Shown here: in pieces, positions 39,230 through 52,580 of the stretch | Layout: each line of letters begins with the position of its first letter | How positions within the stretch are numbered: position 1 is the stretch's first letter | Assembly: GCF_019925205.1 (NCBI RefSeq) | Contig: NW_026869896.1 | Coordinates: 2,356,001 to 2,420,000, forward strand | From: Metopolophium dirhodum | Taxonomy: Eukaryota; Arthropoda; Insecta; Hemiptera; Aphididae | Direction of reading: 5' to 3' | DNA length: 64,000 nt | The notes under the pieces: generated by a model | What the model saw: only the letters and a program-made list of their open reading frames with translations | Told to the model about the DNA's origin: nothing | Database searches by the model: none | Translations under genes and position numbers: made by a program

Positions 39230-39542
39230 GTATTTGCGATTGTCTGAAGTCTTATTCGTCAACAAATTAGGTTTTTTTTTAATTTGAAATGATGTACCTC
39301 AACAATGAAAAATATAAATATAAGGGAAATTATTGAGTTTTAAATTCTAGTTCGCACATCATCTAGTTAATGTATAGTGGATAAATGTATTTGCAATTGT
39401 CTGAAGTCTTATTCGTCAAGATATTATGTTTTTTTTTAATTTGAAATGATGTACACCAACAATGGAAATGTTAATATCAAAGTATTCATTGACTTCTAAA
39501 TTCTATTTTTCTGATCATCTAGTTAATTTATAGTGGATAAAT
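39230..39542 (+). repeat. Junction block with a fused monomer
   Basis: The monomer at 39230 starts GTATTTGCGATTG...AACAAATTAGG, then reads nine or so T and AATTTGAAATGATGTACCTCAAC near 39270. The two halves belong to classes that are several monomers apart in the 1388-bp unit, so about four monomers are missing here. The following CAAGATATT monomer leads into the D monomer at 39543 through TAGTTAATTTATAGTGG, where most units read TTAATGTATAGTGG. Confidence 0.8.
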
Positions 39543-40930
39543 GTGTTTGCAATTGTCTGATGTTTTTTTTAATTTGAAATGATGTACACCAAAAATGGAA
39601 ATGTTAATATCAAAGTATTTATTGACTTCTAAATTCTAGTTTTGCGTACAACTAGATATCTATAGTTGACTAATGTATTTGCAATTGACTAAAGTCTCAT
39701 TCATCAACTTATTATGTTTTTTATAAATTTAAAATTATGTAACCCAAAACTAAAAAATGTTCATATAAGCGTTAATATTGAGTTCTAAATTCTAGTTTTC
39801 TGATCATGTTGTTTATGTATAATGGATAAATGTATTTGCAATTATCTGAAGTCTTATTCAACAAAGATTTAAGGTTTTTTTAATTTGAAATGATTTTCCC
39901 TAATAATGAAAAATGTTAATATTAACATAATAATTGAGTTCTAAATTCTAGTTTTCTGAACATCTAGTTAATTTATAGTGGATAAATGTATTTGCAATTG
40001 TCTGAAATCTTATTCATCAACATTTTATGTTTTTTTATAAATTTGAAATGATGTAACCCAAGACTAAAAAATGTTCATATAAGCCTTAATATTGAGTTCT
40101 AAATTCTAGTTTTCTGAACATCTAGTTAATTTATAGTAGATAAATGTATTTGCGATTGTCTGAAGTCTTATTCGTCAACAAATTAGGTTTTTTATAAATT
40201 TGAAATGATGTACCCCAACAATGAAAATGTTAATATCTCCGTAATTATTGACTTCTAAATTCTAGTTTTCTGATCATCTAGTTAATTTATAGCGGATAAA
40301 TGTATTTGCAATTGTCTGAAGTCTTATTCAACAAACAACTTATGTGTTTTTTTTATTTGAAATGATTTACTCCATCAATGAAAAATATTAATATAAGCGT
40401 AATTATTGAGTTTTAAATTCTAGTCTGCAGATCATCTAGTTAATGTATAGTGGATAAATGTATTTGCAATTGTCTGAAGTCTTATTCATCAACATATTAT
40501 GTTTTTTTTTTAATTTGAAATGATGTACCCCAACATTGAATAATGTTAATATGAACGTAATTATTGATTTTTAATTTCTAGTTTTGGGTTCAACTAATCT
40601 ATCTATAGGTGACTAATGTATCTACAATTGTCTGAAGTCTTATTCGTCAACAAATTATGTTTTTTATTAATTTGAAATGATGTACCTCAACAATGAAAAA
40701 TATAAATATAAGGGAAATTATTGAGTTTTAAATTCTAGTTCGCACATCATCTAGTTAATGTATAGTGGATAAATGTATTTGCAATTGTCTGAAGTCTTAT
40801 TCGTCAAGATATTATGTTTTTTTTTAATTTGAAATGATGTACACCAACAATGGAAATGTTAATATCAAAGTATTCATTGACTTCTAAATTCTATTTTTCT
40901 GATCATCTAGTTAATGTATAGTGGATAAAT
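39543..40930 (+). repeat. 1388-bp 9-monomer HOR unit, D monomer to D monomer
   Basis: D monomers (GTGTTTGCAATTGTCTGATG) start at 39543 and 40931. The order is the same as at 33999-35386, with TATAGCGGATAAATG at about 40291. One T-tract is interrupted (TATGTTTTTTATTAATTTG, near 40660), a change I did not see in sister units. The next unit from 40931 keeps this order to about 42.2 kb but reads CAACAACAACTT and CCGCAACAATG. Confidence 0.85.
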
Positions 40931-43261
40931 GTGTTTGCAATTGTCTGATGTTTTTTTTAATTTGAAATGATGTACACCAAAAATGGAAATGTTAATATCA
41001 AAGTATTTATTGACTTCTAAATTCTAGTTTTGCGTACAACTAGATATCTATAGTTGACTAATGTATTTGCAATTGACTAAAGTCTCATTCATCAACTTAT
41101 TATGTTTTTTATAAATTTAAAATTATGTAACCCAAAACTAAAAAATGTTCATATAAGCGTTAATATTGAGTTCTAAATTCTAGTTTTCTGATCATGTTGT
41201 TTATGTATAATGGATAAATGTATTTGCAATTATCTGAAGTCTTATTCAACAAAGATTTAAGGTTTTTTTAATTTGAAATGATTTTCCCTAATAATGAAAA
41301 ATGTTAATATTAACATAATAATTGAGTTCTAAATTCTAGTTTTCTGAACATCTAGTTAATTTATAGTGGATAAATGTATTTGCAATTGTCTGAAATCTTA
41401 TTCATCAACATTTTATGTTTTTTTATAAATTTGAAATGATGTAACCCAAGACTAAAAAATGTTCATATAAGCCTTAATATTGAGTTCTAAATTCTAGTTT
41501 TCTGAACATCTAGTTAATTTATAGTAGATAAATGTATTTGCGATTGTCTGAAGTCTTATTCGTCAACAAATTAGGTTTTTTATAAATTTGAAATGATGTA
41601 CCCCAACAATGAAAATGTTAATATCTCCGTAATTATTGACTTCTAAATTCTAGTTTTCTGATCATCTAGTTAATTTATAGTGGATAAATGTATTTGCAAT
41701 TGTCTGAAGTCTTATTCAACAACAACTTATGTGTTTTTTTTATTTGAAATGATTTACTCCATCAATGAAAAATATTAATATAAGCGTAATTATTGAGTTT
41801 TAAATTCTAGTCTGCAGATCATCTAGTTAATGTATAGTGGATAAATGTATTTGCAATTGTCTGAAGTCTTATTCATCAACATATTATGTTTTTTTTTTAA
41901 TTTGAAATGATGTACCCCAACATTGAATAATGTTAATATGAACGTAATTATTGATTTTTAATTTCTAGTTTTGGGTTCAACTAATCTATCTATAGGTGAC
42001 TAATGTATCTACAATTGTCTGAAGTCTTATTCGTCAACAAATTATGTTTTTTTTTAATTTGAAATGATGTACCGCAACAATGAAAAATATTAATATAAGC
42101 GGAATTATTGAGTTTTAAATTCTAGTTCGCACATCATCTAGTTAATGTATAGTGGATAAATGTATTTGCAATTGTCTGAAATCTTATTCATCAACATATT
42201 ATGTTTTTTTTTTAATTTGAAATGATGTACCCCAACAATGAATAACGTTAATATGAACGTAATAATTAAGTTCTAAATTCTAGTTTTGGGTTCAACTAAT
42301 CTATCTATAGGTGACTAATGTATCTGCAATTGTCTGAAGTCTTATTCATCAACTTAATATGTTTTTTATAAATTTGAAATTATGTAACCCAAGACTAAAA
42401 AATGTTTATATAAACGTTAATATTGAGTTCTAAATTCTAGTTTTCTGATCATGTAGTTTATGTATAGTGGATAAATGTATTTTCAATTGTCTGAAGTCTT
42501 ATTCAACAACAACTTATGTGTTTTTTTTATTTGAAATGATGTACCCCAACAATGAAAAATATTAATATAAGCGTAATTATTGAGTTTTAAATTCTAGTTT
42601 TGGGTTCAACTAATCTATATATAGGTGACTAATGTATCTACAATTGTCTGAAGTCTTATTCGTCAACAAATTATGTTTTTTTTTAATTTGAAATGATGTA
42701 CCCCAACAATGAAAAATATTAATATAAGCGTAATTATTGATTTTTAAATTCTAGTTTTGGGTTTCAACTTATCTATCTATATGTGACCAATGTATTTGCG
42801 ATTGTCTGAAGTCTTATTCGTCAACAAATTAGGTTTTTTATAAATTTTAAATGATGTAACCCAAGACTAAAAAATGTTCATATAAGCGTTAATATTGAGT
42901 TCTAAATTCTAGTTTTCTGATCATGTAGTTTATGTATAGTGGATAAATGTGTTTGCTATTGTCTGAAGTCTTATTCATCAACATATTATGTTTTTTTTTA
43001 ATTTGAAATAATGTACACCGACAATGGAAATGTTAATATCAAAGTATTTATTGACTTCTAAATTCTAGTTTTCTGATCATCTAGTTAATGAATAGTGGAT
43101 AAATGTATTTGCAACTGTCTGAAGTCTTATTCGTCAACAAATTATGTTTTTTTTTAATTTGAAATGATGTACCCCAACAATGAAAAATATTAATATAAGC
43201 GTAATTATTGAGTTTTAAATTTTAGTTCGCACATCATCTAGTTAATGTATAGTGGATAAAT

Positions 43262-43514
43262 GTATTTGCAATTGTCTGAAGTCTTATTCAACAACAATTT
43301 ATGTATTATTATTATTTATTTATATATTAATTATTGATTTTTAAATTCTAGTTTTGGGTTCAACTAATCTATCTATAGGTGACTAATGTATTTGAGATTG
43401 TCTGAAGTCTTATTCAACAACAATTTATGTATTATTATTATTTATTTATATATTAATTATTGATTTTTAAATTCTAGTTTTGGGTTTCAACTTATCTATC
43501 TATATGTGACCAAT
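43262..43514 (+). repeat. Pair of short monomers (126 + 127 bp, TATTATT class)
   Basis: Starts at 43262 and 43388; equivalent to 36960-37212. The monomer before it has ATTTTAGTTCGCAC where most read ATTCTAGTTCGCAC, a change shared with 61.64 and 62.99 kb. This links the segment to the 1351-bp HOR at the right end of the window. GTGTCTTTTTTATTTG near 43558 shows a T-tract broken by a C. Confidence 0.9.
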
Positions 43515-45063
43515 GTATTTGCGATTGTCTGAAGTCTTATTCAAAAACAACTTATGTGTCTTTTTTATTTGAAATGATTTACCCCATCAATGAAAAATTT
43601 TAATATTATCATAATAATTGAGTTCTAAATTCTAGTTTCCTGAACGTCTAGTTAATTTATAGTGGATAAATGTATTTGCAATTGTCTGAAGTCTTATTCA
43701 TCAACATATTTTTTTTTTTTTTTAATTTGAAATGATGTACACCAACAATGGAAATGTTAATATCAAAGTATTTATTGAGTTCTAAATTCTAGATTATCTG
43801 ATCATCTAGTTAATGTATAGTGGATAAATGTTTTTGCAATTGTCTGATGTTTTTTTTTAATTTGAAATGATGTACACCAAAAATGGAAATGTTAATATCA
43901 AAGTATTTATTGACTTCTAAATTCTAGTTTTGCGTAAAACTAATCTATCTATAGTTGACTAATGTATTTGCAATTGACTAAAGTCTCATTCATCAACTTA
44001 TTATGTTTTTTATAAATTTAAAATTATGTAACCCAAGACTAAAAAATGTTCATATAAGCGTTAATATTGAGTTCTAAATTCTAGTTTATCTGATCATCTA
44101 GTTAATGTATAGTGGATAATGTATTTGCAATTGTCTGAAGTCTTATTCTTCAACAAATTAGGTTTTTTATAAATTTGAAATGATGTACCCCAACAATGAA
44201 AATGTTAATATCTCCGTAATTATTGACTTCTAAATTCTAGTTTTCTGATCATCTAGTTAATTTATAGTGGATAAATGTATTTGCAATTGTCTGAAGTCTT
44301 ATTCATCAACATATTATGTTTTTTTTTTAATTTGAAATGATGTACCCCAACATTGAATAATGTTAATATGAACGTAATTATTGATTTTTAATTTCTAGTT
44401 TTGGGTTCAACTAATCTATCTATAGGTGACTAATGTATCTACAATTGTCTGAAGTCTTATTCGTCAACAAATTATGTTTTTTTTTAATTTGAAATGATGT
44501 ACCGCAACAATGAAAAATATTAATATAAGCGGAATTATTGAGTTTTAAATTCTAGTTCGCACATCATCTAGTTAATGTATAGTGGATAAATGTATTTGCA
44601 ATTGTCTGAAATCTTATTCATCAACATATTATGTTTTTTTTTTAATTTGAAATGATGTACCCCAACAATGAATAACGTTAATATTAACGTAATAATTAAG
44701 TTCTAAATTCTAGTTTTGGGTTCAACTAATCTATCTATAGGTGACTAATGTATTTGCAATTGTCTGATGTCTTATTCATCAACTTAATATGTTTTTTATA
44801 AATTTGAAATTATGTAACCCAAGACTAAAAAATGTTCATATAAGCGTTAATATTGAGTTCTAAATTCTAGTTTTCTGATCATGTAGTTTATGTATAGTGG
44901 ATAAATGTATTTTCAATTGTCTGAAGTCTTATTCAACAACAACTTATGTGTTTTTTTTATTTGAAATGATTTACCCAATCAATGAAAAATGTTAATACTA
45001 ACGTAATTATTGAGTTCTAAATTCTAGTTTTCTGAACATCTAGTTAATTTATAGTGGATAAAT

Positions 45064-46006
45064 GTATTTGCAATTGTCTGAAGTCTTTATCAACAACAAT
45101 TTATGTTTTTTTTTTAATTTGAAATGATGTACCCCAACAATGAATATGTTAATTTCAACGTATTTATTGACTTCTAAATTCTAGTTTTCTGATCATCTAG
45201 TTTATGTTTAGTGGATAAATGTGTTTGCAATTGTCTGAAGTCTTATTCATCAACATATTTTTTTTTTTTTTTTAATTTGAAATGATGTACCCCAACAATG
45301 AATAACGTTAATATTAACGTAATAATTAAGTTCTAAATTCTAGTTTTGGGTTCAACTAATCTATCTATAGGTGACTAATGTATTTGCAATTGTCTGAAGT
45401 CTTATTCATCAACTTAATATGTTTTTTATAAATTTGAAATTATGTAACCCAAGACTAAAAAATGTTCATATAAGCGTTAATATTGAGTTCTAAGTTCTAG
45501 TTTTCTGATCATGTAGTTTATGTATAGTGGATAAATGTATTTTCAATTGTCTGAAGTCTTATTCAACAACAACTTATGTGTTTTTTTTATTTGAAATGAT
45601 GTACCCCAACAATGAATATGTTAATATCAACGTATTTATTGACTTCTAAATTCTAGTTTTGCGTACAACTAATCTATCTATAGGTGAGTAATGTATTTGC
45701 AATTGCCTGAAATCTTATTCAACAACAACTTATGTGTTTTTTTTTATTTGAAATGATTTACCCCATCAATGAATAACGTTAATATGAACGTAATTATTGA
45801 TTTCTTAATTCTAGTTTTGGGTTCAACTAATCTATCTATAGGTGACTAATGTATTTGAGACTGTCTAAAGTCTTATTCGTAAACAAATTATGTTTTTTTT
45901 TAATTTGAAATGATGTACACCAACAATGGAAATGTTAATATCAAAGTATTTATTGACTTCTAAATTCTAGTTTTCTGATCATCTAGTTAATGTATAGTGG
46001 ATAAAT
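45064..46006 (+). repeat. Block C copy (943 bp)
   Basis: Complete copy in the large duplication; its partner at 37841 lost one monomer. It is followed by a CAACTG monomer and the 1361-bp tandem duplication. Confidence 0.87.
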
Positions 46007-47367
46007 GTATTTGCAACTGTCTGAAGTCTTATTCGTCAACAAATTATGTTTTTTTTTAATTTGAAATGATGTACCCCAACAATGAAAAATATTAATATAA
46101 GCGTAATTATTGAGTTTTAAATTCTAGTTCGCACATCATCTAGTTAATGTATAGTGGATAAATGTATTTGCAATTGTCTGAAGTCTTATTCGTCAAGATA
46201 TTATGTTTTTTTTTAATTTGAAATGATGTACACCAACAATGGAAATGTTAATATCAAAGTATTCATTGACTTCTAAATTCTATTTTTCTGATCATCTAGT
46301 TAATGTATAGTGGATAAATGTGTTTGCAATTGTCTGATGTTTTTTTTAATTTGAAATGATGTACACCAAAAATGGAAATGTTAATATCAAAGTATTTATT
46401 GACTTCTAAATTCTAGTTTTGCGTACAACTAGATATCTATAGTTGACTAATGTATTTGCAATTGACTAAAGTCTCATTCATCAACTTATTATGTTTTTTA
46501 TAAATTTGAAATTATGTAACCCAAGACTAAAAAATGTTCATATAAGCGTTAATATTGAGTTCTAAATTCTAGTTTCCTGAACATCTAGTTAATTTATAGT
46601 AGATAAATGTATTTGCAATTGTCTGAAGTCTTAATCGTCGATAAATAATATTTTTTTTTAATTTGAAATGCTGTACCCCAACAATGAATAATGTTAATAT
46701 TTACGTAATAATTGAGTTCTAAATTCTAGTTTTTCTGATCATCTAGATAATGTATAGTGGATAAATGTGTTTGCAATTGTCTGATGTTTTTTTTAATTTG
46801 AAATGATGTACACCAAAAATGGAAAGGTAATATCAAAGTATTTATTGACTTCTAACTTCTAGTTTAACGTACAACTAGATATCTATAGTTGACTAATGTA
46901 TTTGCAATTGACTAAAGTCTCATTCATCAACTTATTATGTTTTTTATAAATTTAAAATGATGTAACCCAAGACTAAAAAATGTTCATATAAGCCTTAATA
47001 TTGAGTTCTAAATTCTAGTTTTCTGATCATGTAGTTTATGTATAGTGGATAAATGTATTTGCGATTGTCTGAAGTCTTATTCGTCAACAAATTAGGTTTT
47101 TTATAAATTTGAAATGATGTACCCCAACAATGAAAATGTTAATATCTCCGTAATTATTGACTTCTAAATTCTAGTTTTCTGATCATCTAGTTAATTTATA
47201 GCGGATAAATGTATTTGCAATTGTCTGAAGTCTTATTCAACAAACAACTTATGTTTTTTTTTAATTTGAAATGATGTACACCAACAATGGAAATGTTAAT
47301 ATCAAAGTATTTATTGACTTCTAAATTCTAGTTTTCTGATCATCTAGTTAATGTATAGTGGATAAAT
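46007..47367 (+). repeat. 1361-bp tandem duplication, copy 1 (9 monomers)
   Basis: Starts with GTATTTGCAACTG at 46007; the same start recurs at 47368. It contains two D monomers (46320 and 46767), matched at 47681 and 48128. Private markers shared by the two copies include GGAAAGGTAATATC (near 46825 and 48185), where other D monomers read GGAAATGTTAATATC. The junction monomer at 47211 is fused: CAACAAACAACTTATG runs into a T-tract, AATTTG and ACACCAACAATGG. This shows where the crossover joined the CTGCAG class to the GAGACTG class. Confidence 0.9.
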
Positions 47368-48728
47368 GTATTTGCAACTGTCTGAAGTCTTATTCGTCAA
47401 CAAATTATGTTTTTTTTTAATTTGAAATGATGTACCCCAACAATGAAAAATATTAATATAAGCGTAATTATTGAGTTTTAAATTCTAGTTCGCACATCAT
47501 CTAGTTAATGTATAGTGGATAAATGTATTTGCAATTGTCTGAAGTCTTATTCGTCAAGATATTATGTTTTTTTTTAATTTGAAATGATGTACACCAACAA
47601 TGGAAATGTTAATATCAAAGTATTCATTGACTTCTAAATTCTATTTTTCTGATCATCTAGTTAATGTATAGTGGATAAATGTGTTTGCAATTGTCTGATG
47701 TTTTTTTTAATTTGAAATGATGTACACCAAAAATGGAAATGTTAATATCAAAGTATTTATTGACTTCTAAATTCTAGTTTTGCGTACAACTAGATATCTA
47801 TAGTTGACTAATGTATTTGCAATTGACTAAAGTCTCATTCATCAACTTATTATGTTTTTTATAAATTTGAAATTATGTAACCCAAGACTAAAAAATGTTC
47901 ATATAAGCGTTAATATTGAGTTCTAAATTCTAGTTTCCTGAACATCTAGTTAATTTATAGTAGATAAATGTATTTGCAATTGTCTGAAGTCTTAATCGTC
48001 GATAAATAATATTTTTTTTTAATTTGAAATGCTGTACCCCAACAATGAATAATGTTAATATTTACGTAATAATTGAGTTCTAAATTCTAGTTTTTCTGAT
48101 CATCTAGATAATGTATAGTGGATAAATGTGTTTGCAATTGTCTGATGTTTTTTTTAATTTGAAATGATGTACACCAAAAATGGAAAGGTAATATCAAAGT
48201 ATTTATTGACTTCTAACTTCTAGTTTAACGTACAACTAGATATCTATAGTTGACTAATGTATTTGCAATTGACTAAAGTCTCATTCATCAACTTATTATG
48301 TTTTTTATAAATTTAAAATGATGTAACCCAAGACTAAAAAATGTTCATATAAGCCTTAATATTGAGTTCTAAATTCTAGTTTTCTGATCATGTAGTTTAT
48401 GTATAGTGGATAAATGTATTTGCGATTGTCTGAAGTCTTATTCGTCAACAAATTAGGTTTTTTATAAATTTGAAATGATGTACCCCAACAATGAAAATGT
48501 TAATATCTCCGTAATTATTGACTTCTAAATTCTAGTTTTCTGATCATCTAGTTAATTTATAGCGGATAAATGTATTTGCAATTGTCTGAAGTCTTATTCA
48601 ACAAACAACTTATGTGTTTTTTTTATTTGAAATGATTTACTCCATCAATGAAAAATATTAATATAAGCGTAATTATTGAGTTTTAAATTCTAGTCTGCAG
48701 ATCATCTAGTTAATGTATAGTGGATAAA
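47368..48728 (+). repeat. 1361-bp tandem duplication, copy 2
   Basis: Repeats 46007-47367 with no difference I noticed until near 48.61 kb, where it continues into the normal CAACAAACAACTTATGTG and CTGCAG monomer instead of the fused one. The unit carries TATAGCGGATAAATG at about 48562, as at 47202. Confidence 0.88.
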
Positions 48729-48729
48729 T

Positions 48730-48885
48730 GTATTTGCAATTGTCTGAAGTCTTATTCATCAACATATTATGTTTTTTTTTAATTTGAAATGATGTACACC
48801 AACAATGGAAATGTTAATATCAAAGTATTCATTGACTTCTAAATTCTATTTTTCTGATCATCTAGTTAATGTATAGTGGATAAAT
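48730..48885 (+). repeat. Fused monomer leading into the 1231-bp HOR
   Basis: Starts as the CATCAACATATTATG class but after the T-tract reads ACACCAACAATGG...CATTGACTTCTAAATTCTATT, which belongs to the CAAGATATT class two or three monomers later in the unit. The same fusion is at 54598-54753, directly before the second array of 1231-bp units. That identity is strong evidence that the two arrays were copied together. Confidence 0.87.
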
Positions 48886-50116
48886 GTGTTTGCAATTGTC
48901 TGATGTTTTTTTTAATTTGAAATGATGTACACCAAAAATGGAAATGTTAATATCAAAGTATTTATTGACTTCTAAATTCTAGTTTTGCGTACAACTAGAT
49001 ATCTATAGTTGACTAATGTATTTGCAATTGACTAAAGTCTCATTCATCAACTTATTATGTTTTTTATAAATTTAAAATTATGTAACCCAAAACTAAAAAA
49101 TGTTCATATAAGCGTTAATATTGAGTTCTAAATTCTAGTTTTCTGATCATGTTGTTTATGTATAATGGATAAATGTATTTGCAATTATCTGAAGTCTTAT
49201 TCAACAAAGATTTAAGGTTTTTTTAATTTGAAATGATTTTCCCTAATAATGAAAAATGTTAATATTAACATAATAATTGAGTTCTAAATTCTAGTTTTCT
49301 GAACATCTAGTTAATTTATAGTGGATAAATGTATTTGCAATTGTCTGAAATCTTATTCATCAACATTTTATGTTTTTTTATAAATTTGAAATGATGTAAC
49401 CCAAGACTAAAAAATGTTCATATAAGCCTTAATATTGAGTTCTAAATTCTAGTTTTCTGAACATCTAGTTAATTTATAGTGGATAAATGTATTTGCAATT
49501 GTCTGAAGTCTTATTCAACAACAACTTATGTGTTTTTTTTATTTGAAATGATTTACTCCATCAATGAAAAATATTAATATAAGCGTAATTATTGAGTTTT
49601 AAATTCTAGTCTGCAGATCATCTAGTTAATGTATAGTGGATAAATGTATTTGCAATTGTCTGAAGTCTTATTCATCAACATATTATGTTTTTTTTTTAAT
49701 TTGAAATGATGTACCCCAACATTGAATAATGTTAATATGAACGTAATTATTGATTTTTAATTTCTAGTTTTGGGTTCAACTAATCTATCTATAGGTGACT
49801 AATGTATCTACAATTGTCTGAAGTCTTATTCGTCAACAAATTATGTTTTTTTTTAATTTGAAATGATGTACCTCAACAATGAAAAATATAAATATAAGGG
49901 AAATTATTGAGTTTTAAATTCTAGTTCGCACATCATCTAGTTAATGTATAGTGGATAAATGTATTTGCAATTGTCTGAAGTCTTATTCGTCAAGATATTA
50001 TGTTTTTTTTTAATTTGAAATGATGTACACCAACAATGGAAATGTTAATATCAAAGTATTCATTGACTTCTAAATTCTATTTTTCTGATCATCTAGTTAA
50101 TGTATAGTGGATAAAT
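48886..50116 (+). repeat. 8-monomer HOR unit 1 (1231 bp)
   Basis: Monomers start at 48886, 49018, 49175, 49331, 49489, 49646, 49804 and 49961, with lengths 132, 157, 156, 158, 157, 158, 157 and 156 bp. Recognition marks in order are GTCTGATG (D), GACTAAAGTCTC, CAACAAAGATTT, CAACATTTTATG, CAACAACAACTT with CTGCAG, AACATTGAATAATG, CCTCAACAATG and CAAGATATTATG. The unit equals the 1388-bp 9-mer without its GCGATTG/AAATTAGG monomer. The fourth-to-fifth junction reads CTGAACATC...TATAGTGG where the 9-mer has TATAGTAG, consistent with crossover in TTAATTTATAGT. Confidence 0.93.
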
Positions 50117-51347
50117 GTGTTTGCAATTGTCTGATGTTTTTTTTAATTTGAAATGATGTACACCAAAAATGGAAATGTTAATATCAAAGTATTTATTGAC
50201 TTCTAAATTCTAGTTTTGCGTACAACTAGATATCTATAGTTGACTAATGTATTTGCAATTGACTAAAGTCTCATTCATCAACTTATTATGTTTTTTATAA
50301 ATTTAAAATTATGTAACCCAAAACTAAAAAATGTTCATATAAGCGTTAATATTGAGTTCTAAATTCTAGTTTTCTGATCATGTTGTTTATGTATAATGGA
50401 TAAATGTATTTGCAATTATCTGAAGTCTTATTCAACAAAGATTTAAGGTTTTTTTAATTTGAAATGATTTTCCCTAATAATGAAAAATGTTAATATTAAC
50501 ATAATAATTGAGTTCTAAATTCTAGTTTTCTGAACATCTAGTTAATTTATAGTGGATAAATGTATTTGCAATTGTCTGAAATCTTATTCATCAACATTTT
50601 ATGTTTTTTTATAAATTTGAAATGATGTAACCCAAGACTAAAAAATGTTCATATAAGCCTTAATATTGAGTTCTAAATTCTAGTTTTCTGAACATCTAGT
50701 TAATTTATAGTGGATAAATGTATTTGCAATTGTCTGAAGTCTTATTCAACAACAACTTATGTGTTTTTTTTATTTGAAATGATTTACTCCATCAATGAAA
50801 AATATTAATATAAGCGTAATTATTGAGTTTTAAATTCTAGTCTGCAGATCATCTAGTTAATGTATAGTGGATAAATGTATTTGCAATTGTCTGAAGTCTT
50901 ATTCATCAACATATTATGTTTTTTTTTTAATTTGAAATGATGTACCCCAACATTGAATAATGTTAATATGAACGTAATTATTGATTTTTAATTTCTAGTT
51001 TTGGGTTCAACTAATCTATCTATAGGTGACTAATGTATCTACAATTGTCTGAAGTCTTATTCGTCAACAAATTATGTTTTTTTTTAATTTGAAATGATGT
51101 ACCTCAACAATGAAAAATATAAATATAAGGGAAATTATTGAGTTTTAAATTCTAGTTCGCACATCATCTAGTTAATGTATAGTGGATAAATGTATTTGCA
51201 ATTGTCTGAAGTCTTATTCGTCAAGATATTATGTTTTTTTTTAATTTGAAATGATGTACACCAACAATGGAAATGTTAATATCAAAGTATTCATTGACTT
51301 CTAAATTCTATTTTTCTGATCATCTAGTTAATGTATAGTGGATAAAT
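50117..51347 (+). repeat. 8-monomer HOR unit 2 (1231 bp)
   Basis: Repeats unit 1 base for base as far as I compared. Together with units 1 and 3 it forms the most homogeneous stretch of the window. Confidence 0.93.
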
Positions 51348-52580
51348 GTGTTTGCAATTGTCTGATGTTTTTTTTAATTTGAAATGATGTACACCAAAAA
51401 TGGAAATGTTAATATCAAAGTATTTATTGACTTCTAAATTCTAGTTTTGCGTACAACTAGATATCTATAGTTGACTAATGTATTTGCAATTGACTAAAGT
51501 CTCATTCATCAACTTATTATGTTTTTTATAAATTTAAAATTATGTAACCAAAAACTAAAAAATGTTCATATAAGCGTTAATATTGAGTTCTAAATTCTAG
51601 TTTTCTGATCATGTTGTTTATGTATAATGGATAAATGTATTTGCAATTATCTGAAGTCTTATTCAACAAAGATTTAAGGTTTTTTTTAATTTGAAATGAT
51701 TTTCCCTAATAATGAAAAATGTTAATATTAACATAATAATTGAGTTCTAAATTCTAGTTTTCTGAACATCTAGTTAATTTATAGTGGATAAATGTATTTG
51801 CAATTGTCTGAAATCTTATTCATCAACATTTTATGTTTTTTTATAAATTTGAAATGATGTAACCCAAGACTAAAAAATGTTCATATAAGCCTTAATATTG
51901 AGTTCTAAATTCTAGTTTTCTGAACATCTAGTTAATTTATAGTGGATAAATGTATTTGCAATTGTCTGAAGTCTTATTCAACAACAACTTATGTGTTTTT
52001 TTTATTTGAAATGATTTACTCCATCAATGAAAAATATTAATATAAGCGTAATTATTGAGTTTTAAATTCTAGTCTGCAGATCATCTAGTTAATGTATAGT
52101 GGATAAATGTATTTGCAATTGTCTGAAGTCTTATTCATCAACATATTATGTTTTTTTTTTTAATTTGAAATGATGTACCCCAACATTGAATAATGTTAAT
52201 ATGAACGTAATTATTGATTTTTAATTTCTAGTTTTGGGTTCAACTAATCTATCTATAGGTGACTAATGTATCTACAATTGTCTGAAGTCTTATTCGTCAA
52301 CAAATTATGTTTTTTTTTAATTTGAAATGATGTACCTCAACAATGAAAAATATAAATATAAGGGAAATTATTGAGTTTTAAATTCCAGTTCGCACATCAT
52401 CTAGTTAATGTATAGTGGATAAATGTATTTGCAATTGTCTGAAGTCTTATTCGTCAAGATATTATGTTTTTTTTTAATTTGAAATGATGTACACCAACAA
52501 TGGAAATGTTAATATCAAAGTATTCATTGACTTCTAAATTCTATTTTTCTGATCATCTAGTTAATGTATAGTGGATAAAT
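51348..52580 (+). repeat. 8-monomer HOR unit 3 (1233 bp)
   Basis: Two bases longer through T-tract growth near 51675 and 52150. It carries GTAACCAAAAACTAA near 51545 where other units read GTAACCCAAAACTAA, and AATTCCAGTTCGCAC near 52383 where others read AATTCTAGTTCGCAC. The CCAG change recurs at about 57018 in the second array. The AACCAAAAAC change does not recur there. Confidence 0.92.

Larger units (their letters stand above)
40146..47054 (+). repeat. Large imperfect duplication, copy 2 (about 6.9 kb)
   Basis: The longer partner of 33999-39229. It contains a 1388-bp 9-mer (40146-41533), the short-monomer pair (43262-43514), a D monomer with the variant start GTTTTTGCAATTG (43830), a full C block (45064-46006) and the double-D element (46320 and 46767). 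The stretch from about 43.57 to 44.18 kb is absent from copy 1 but strongly resembles 63.3-63.9 kb; both carry GCGTAAAACTAATC (about 43932 and 63703, offset near 19771). Confidence 0.77.
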
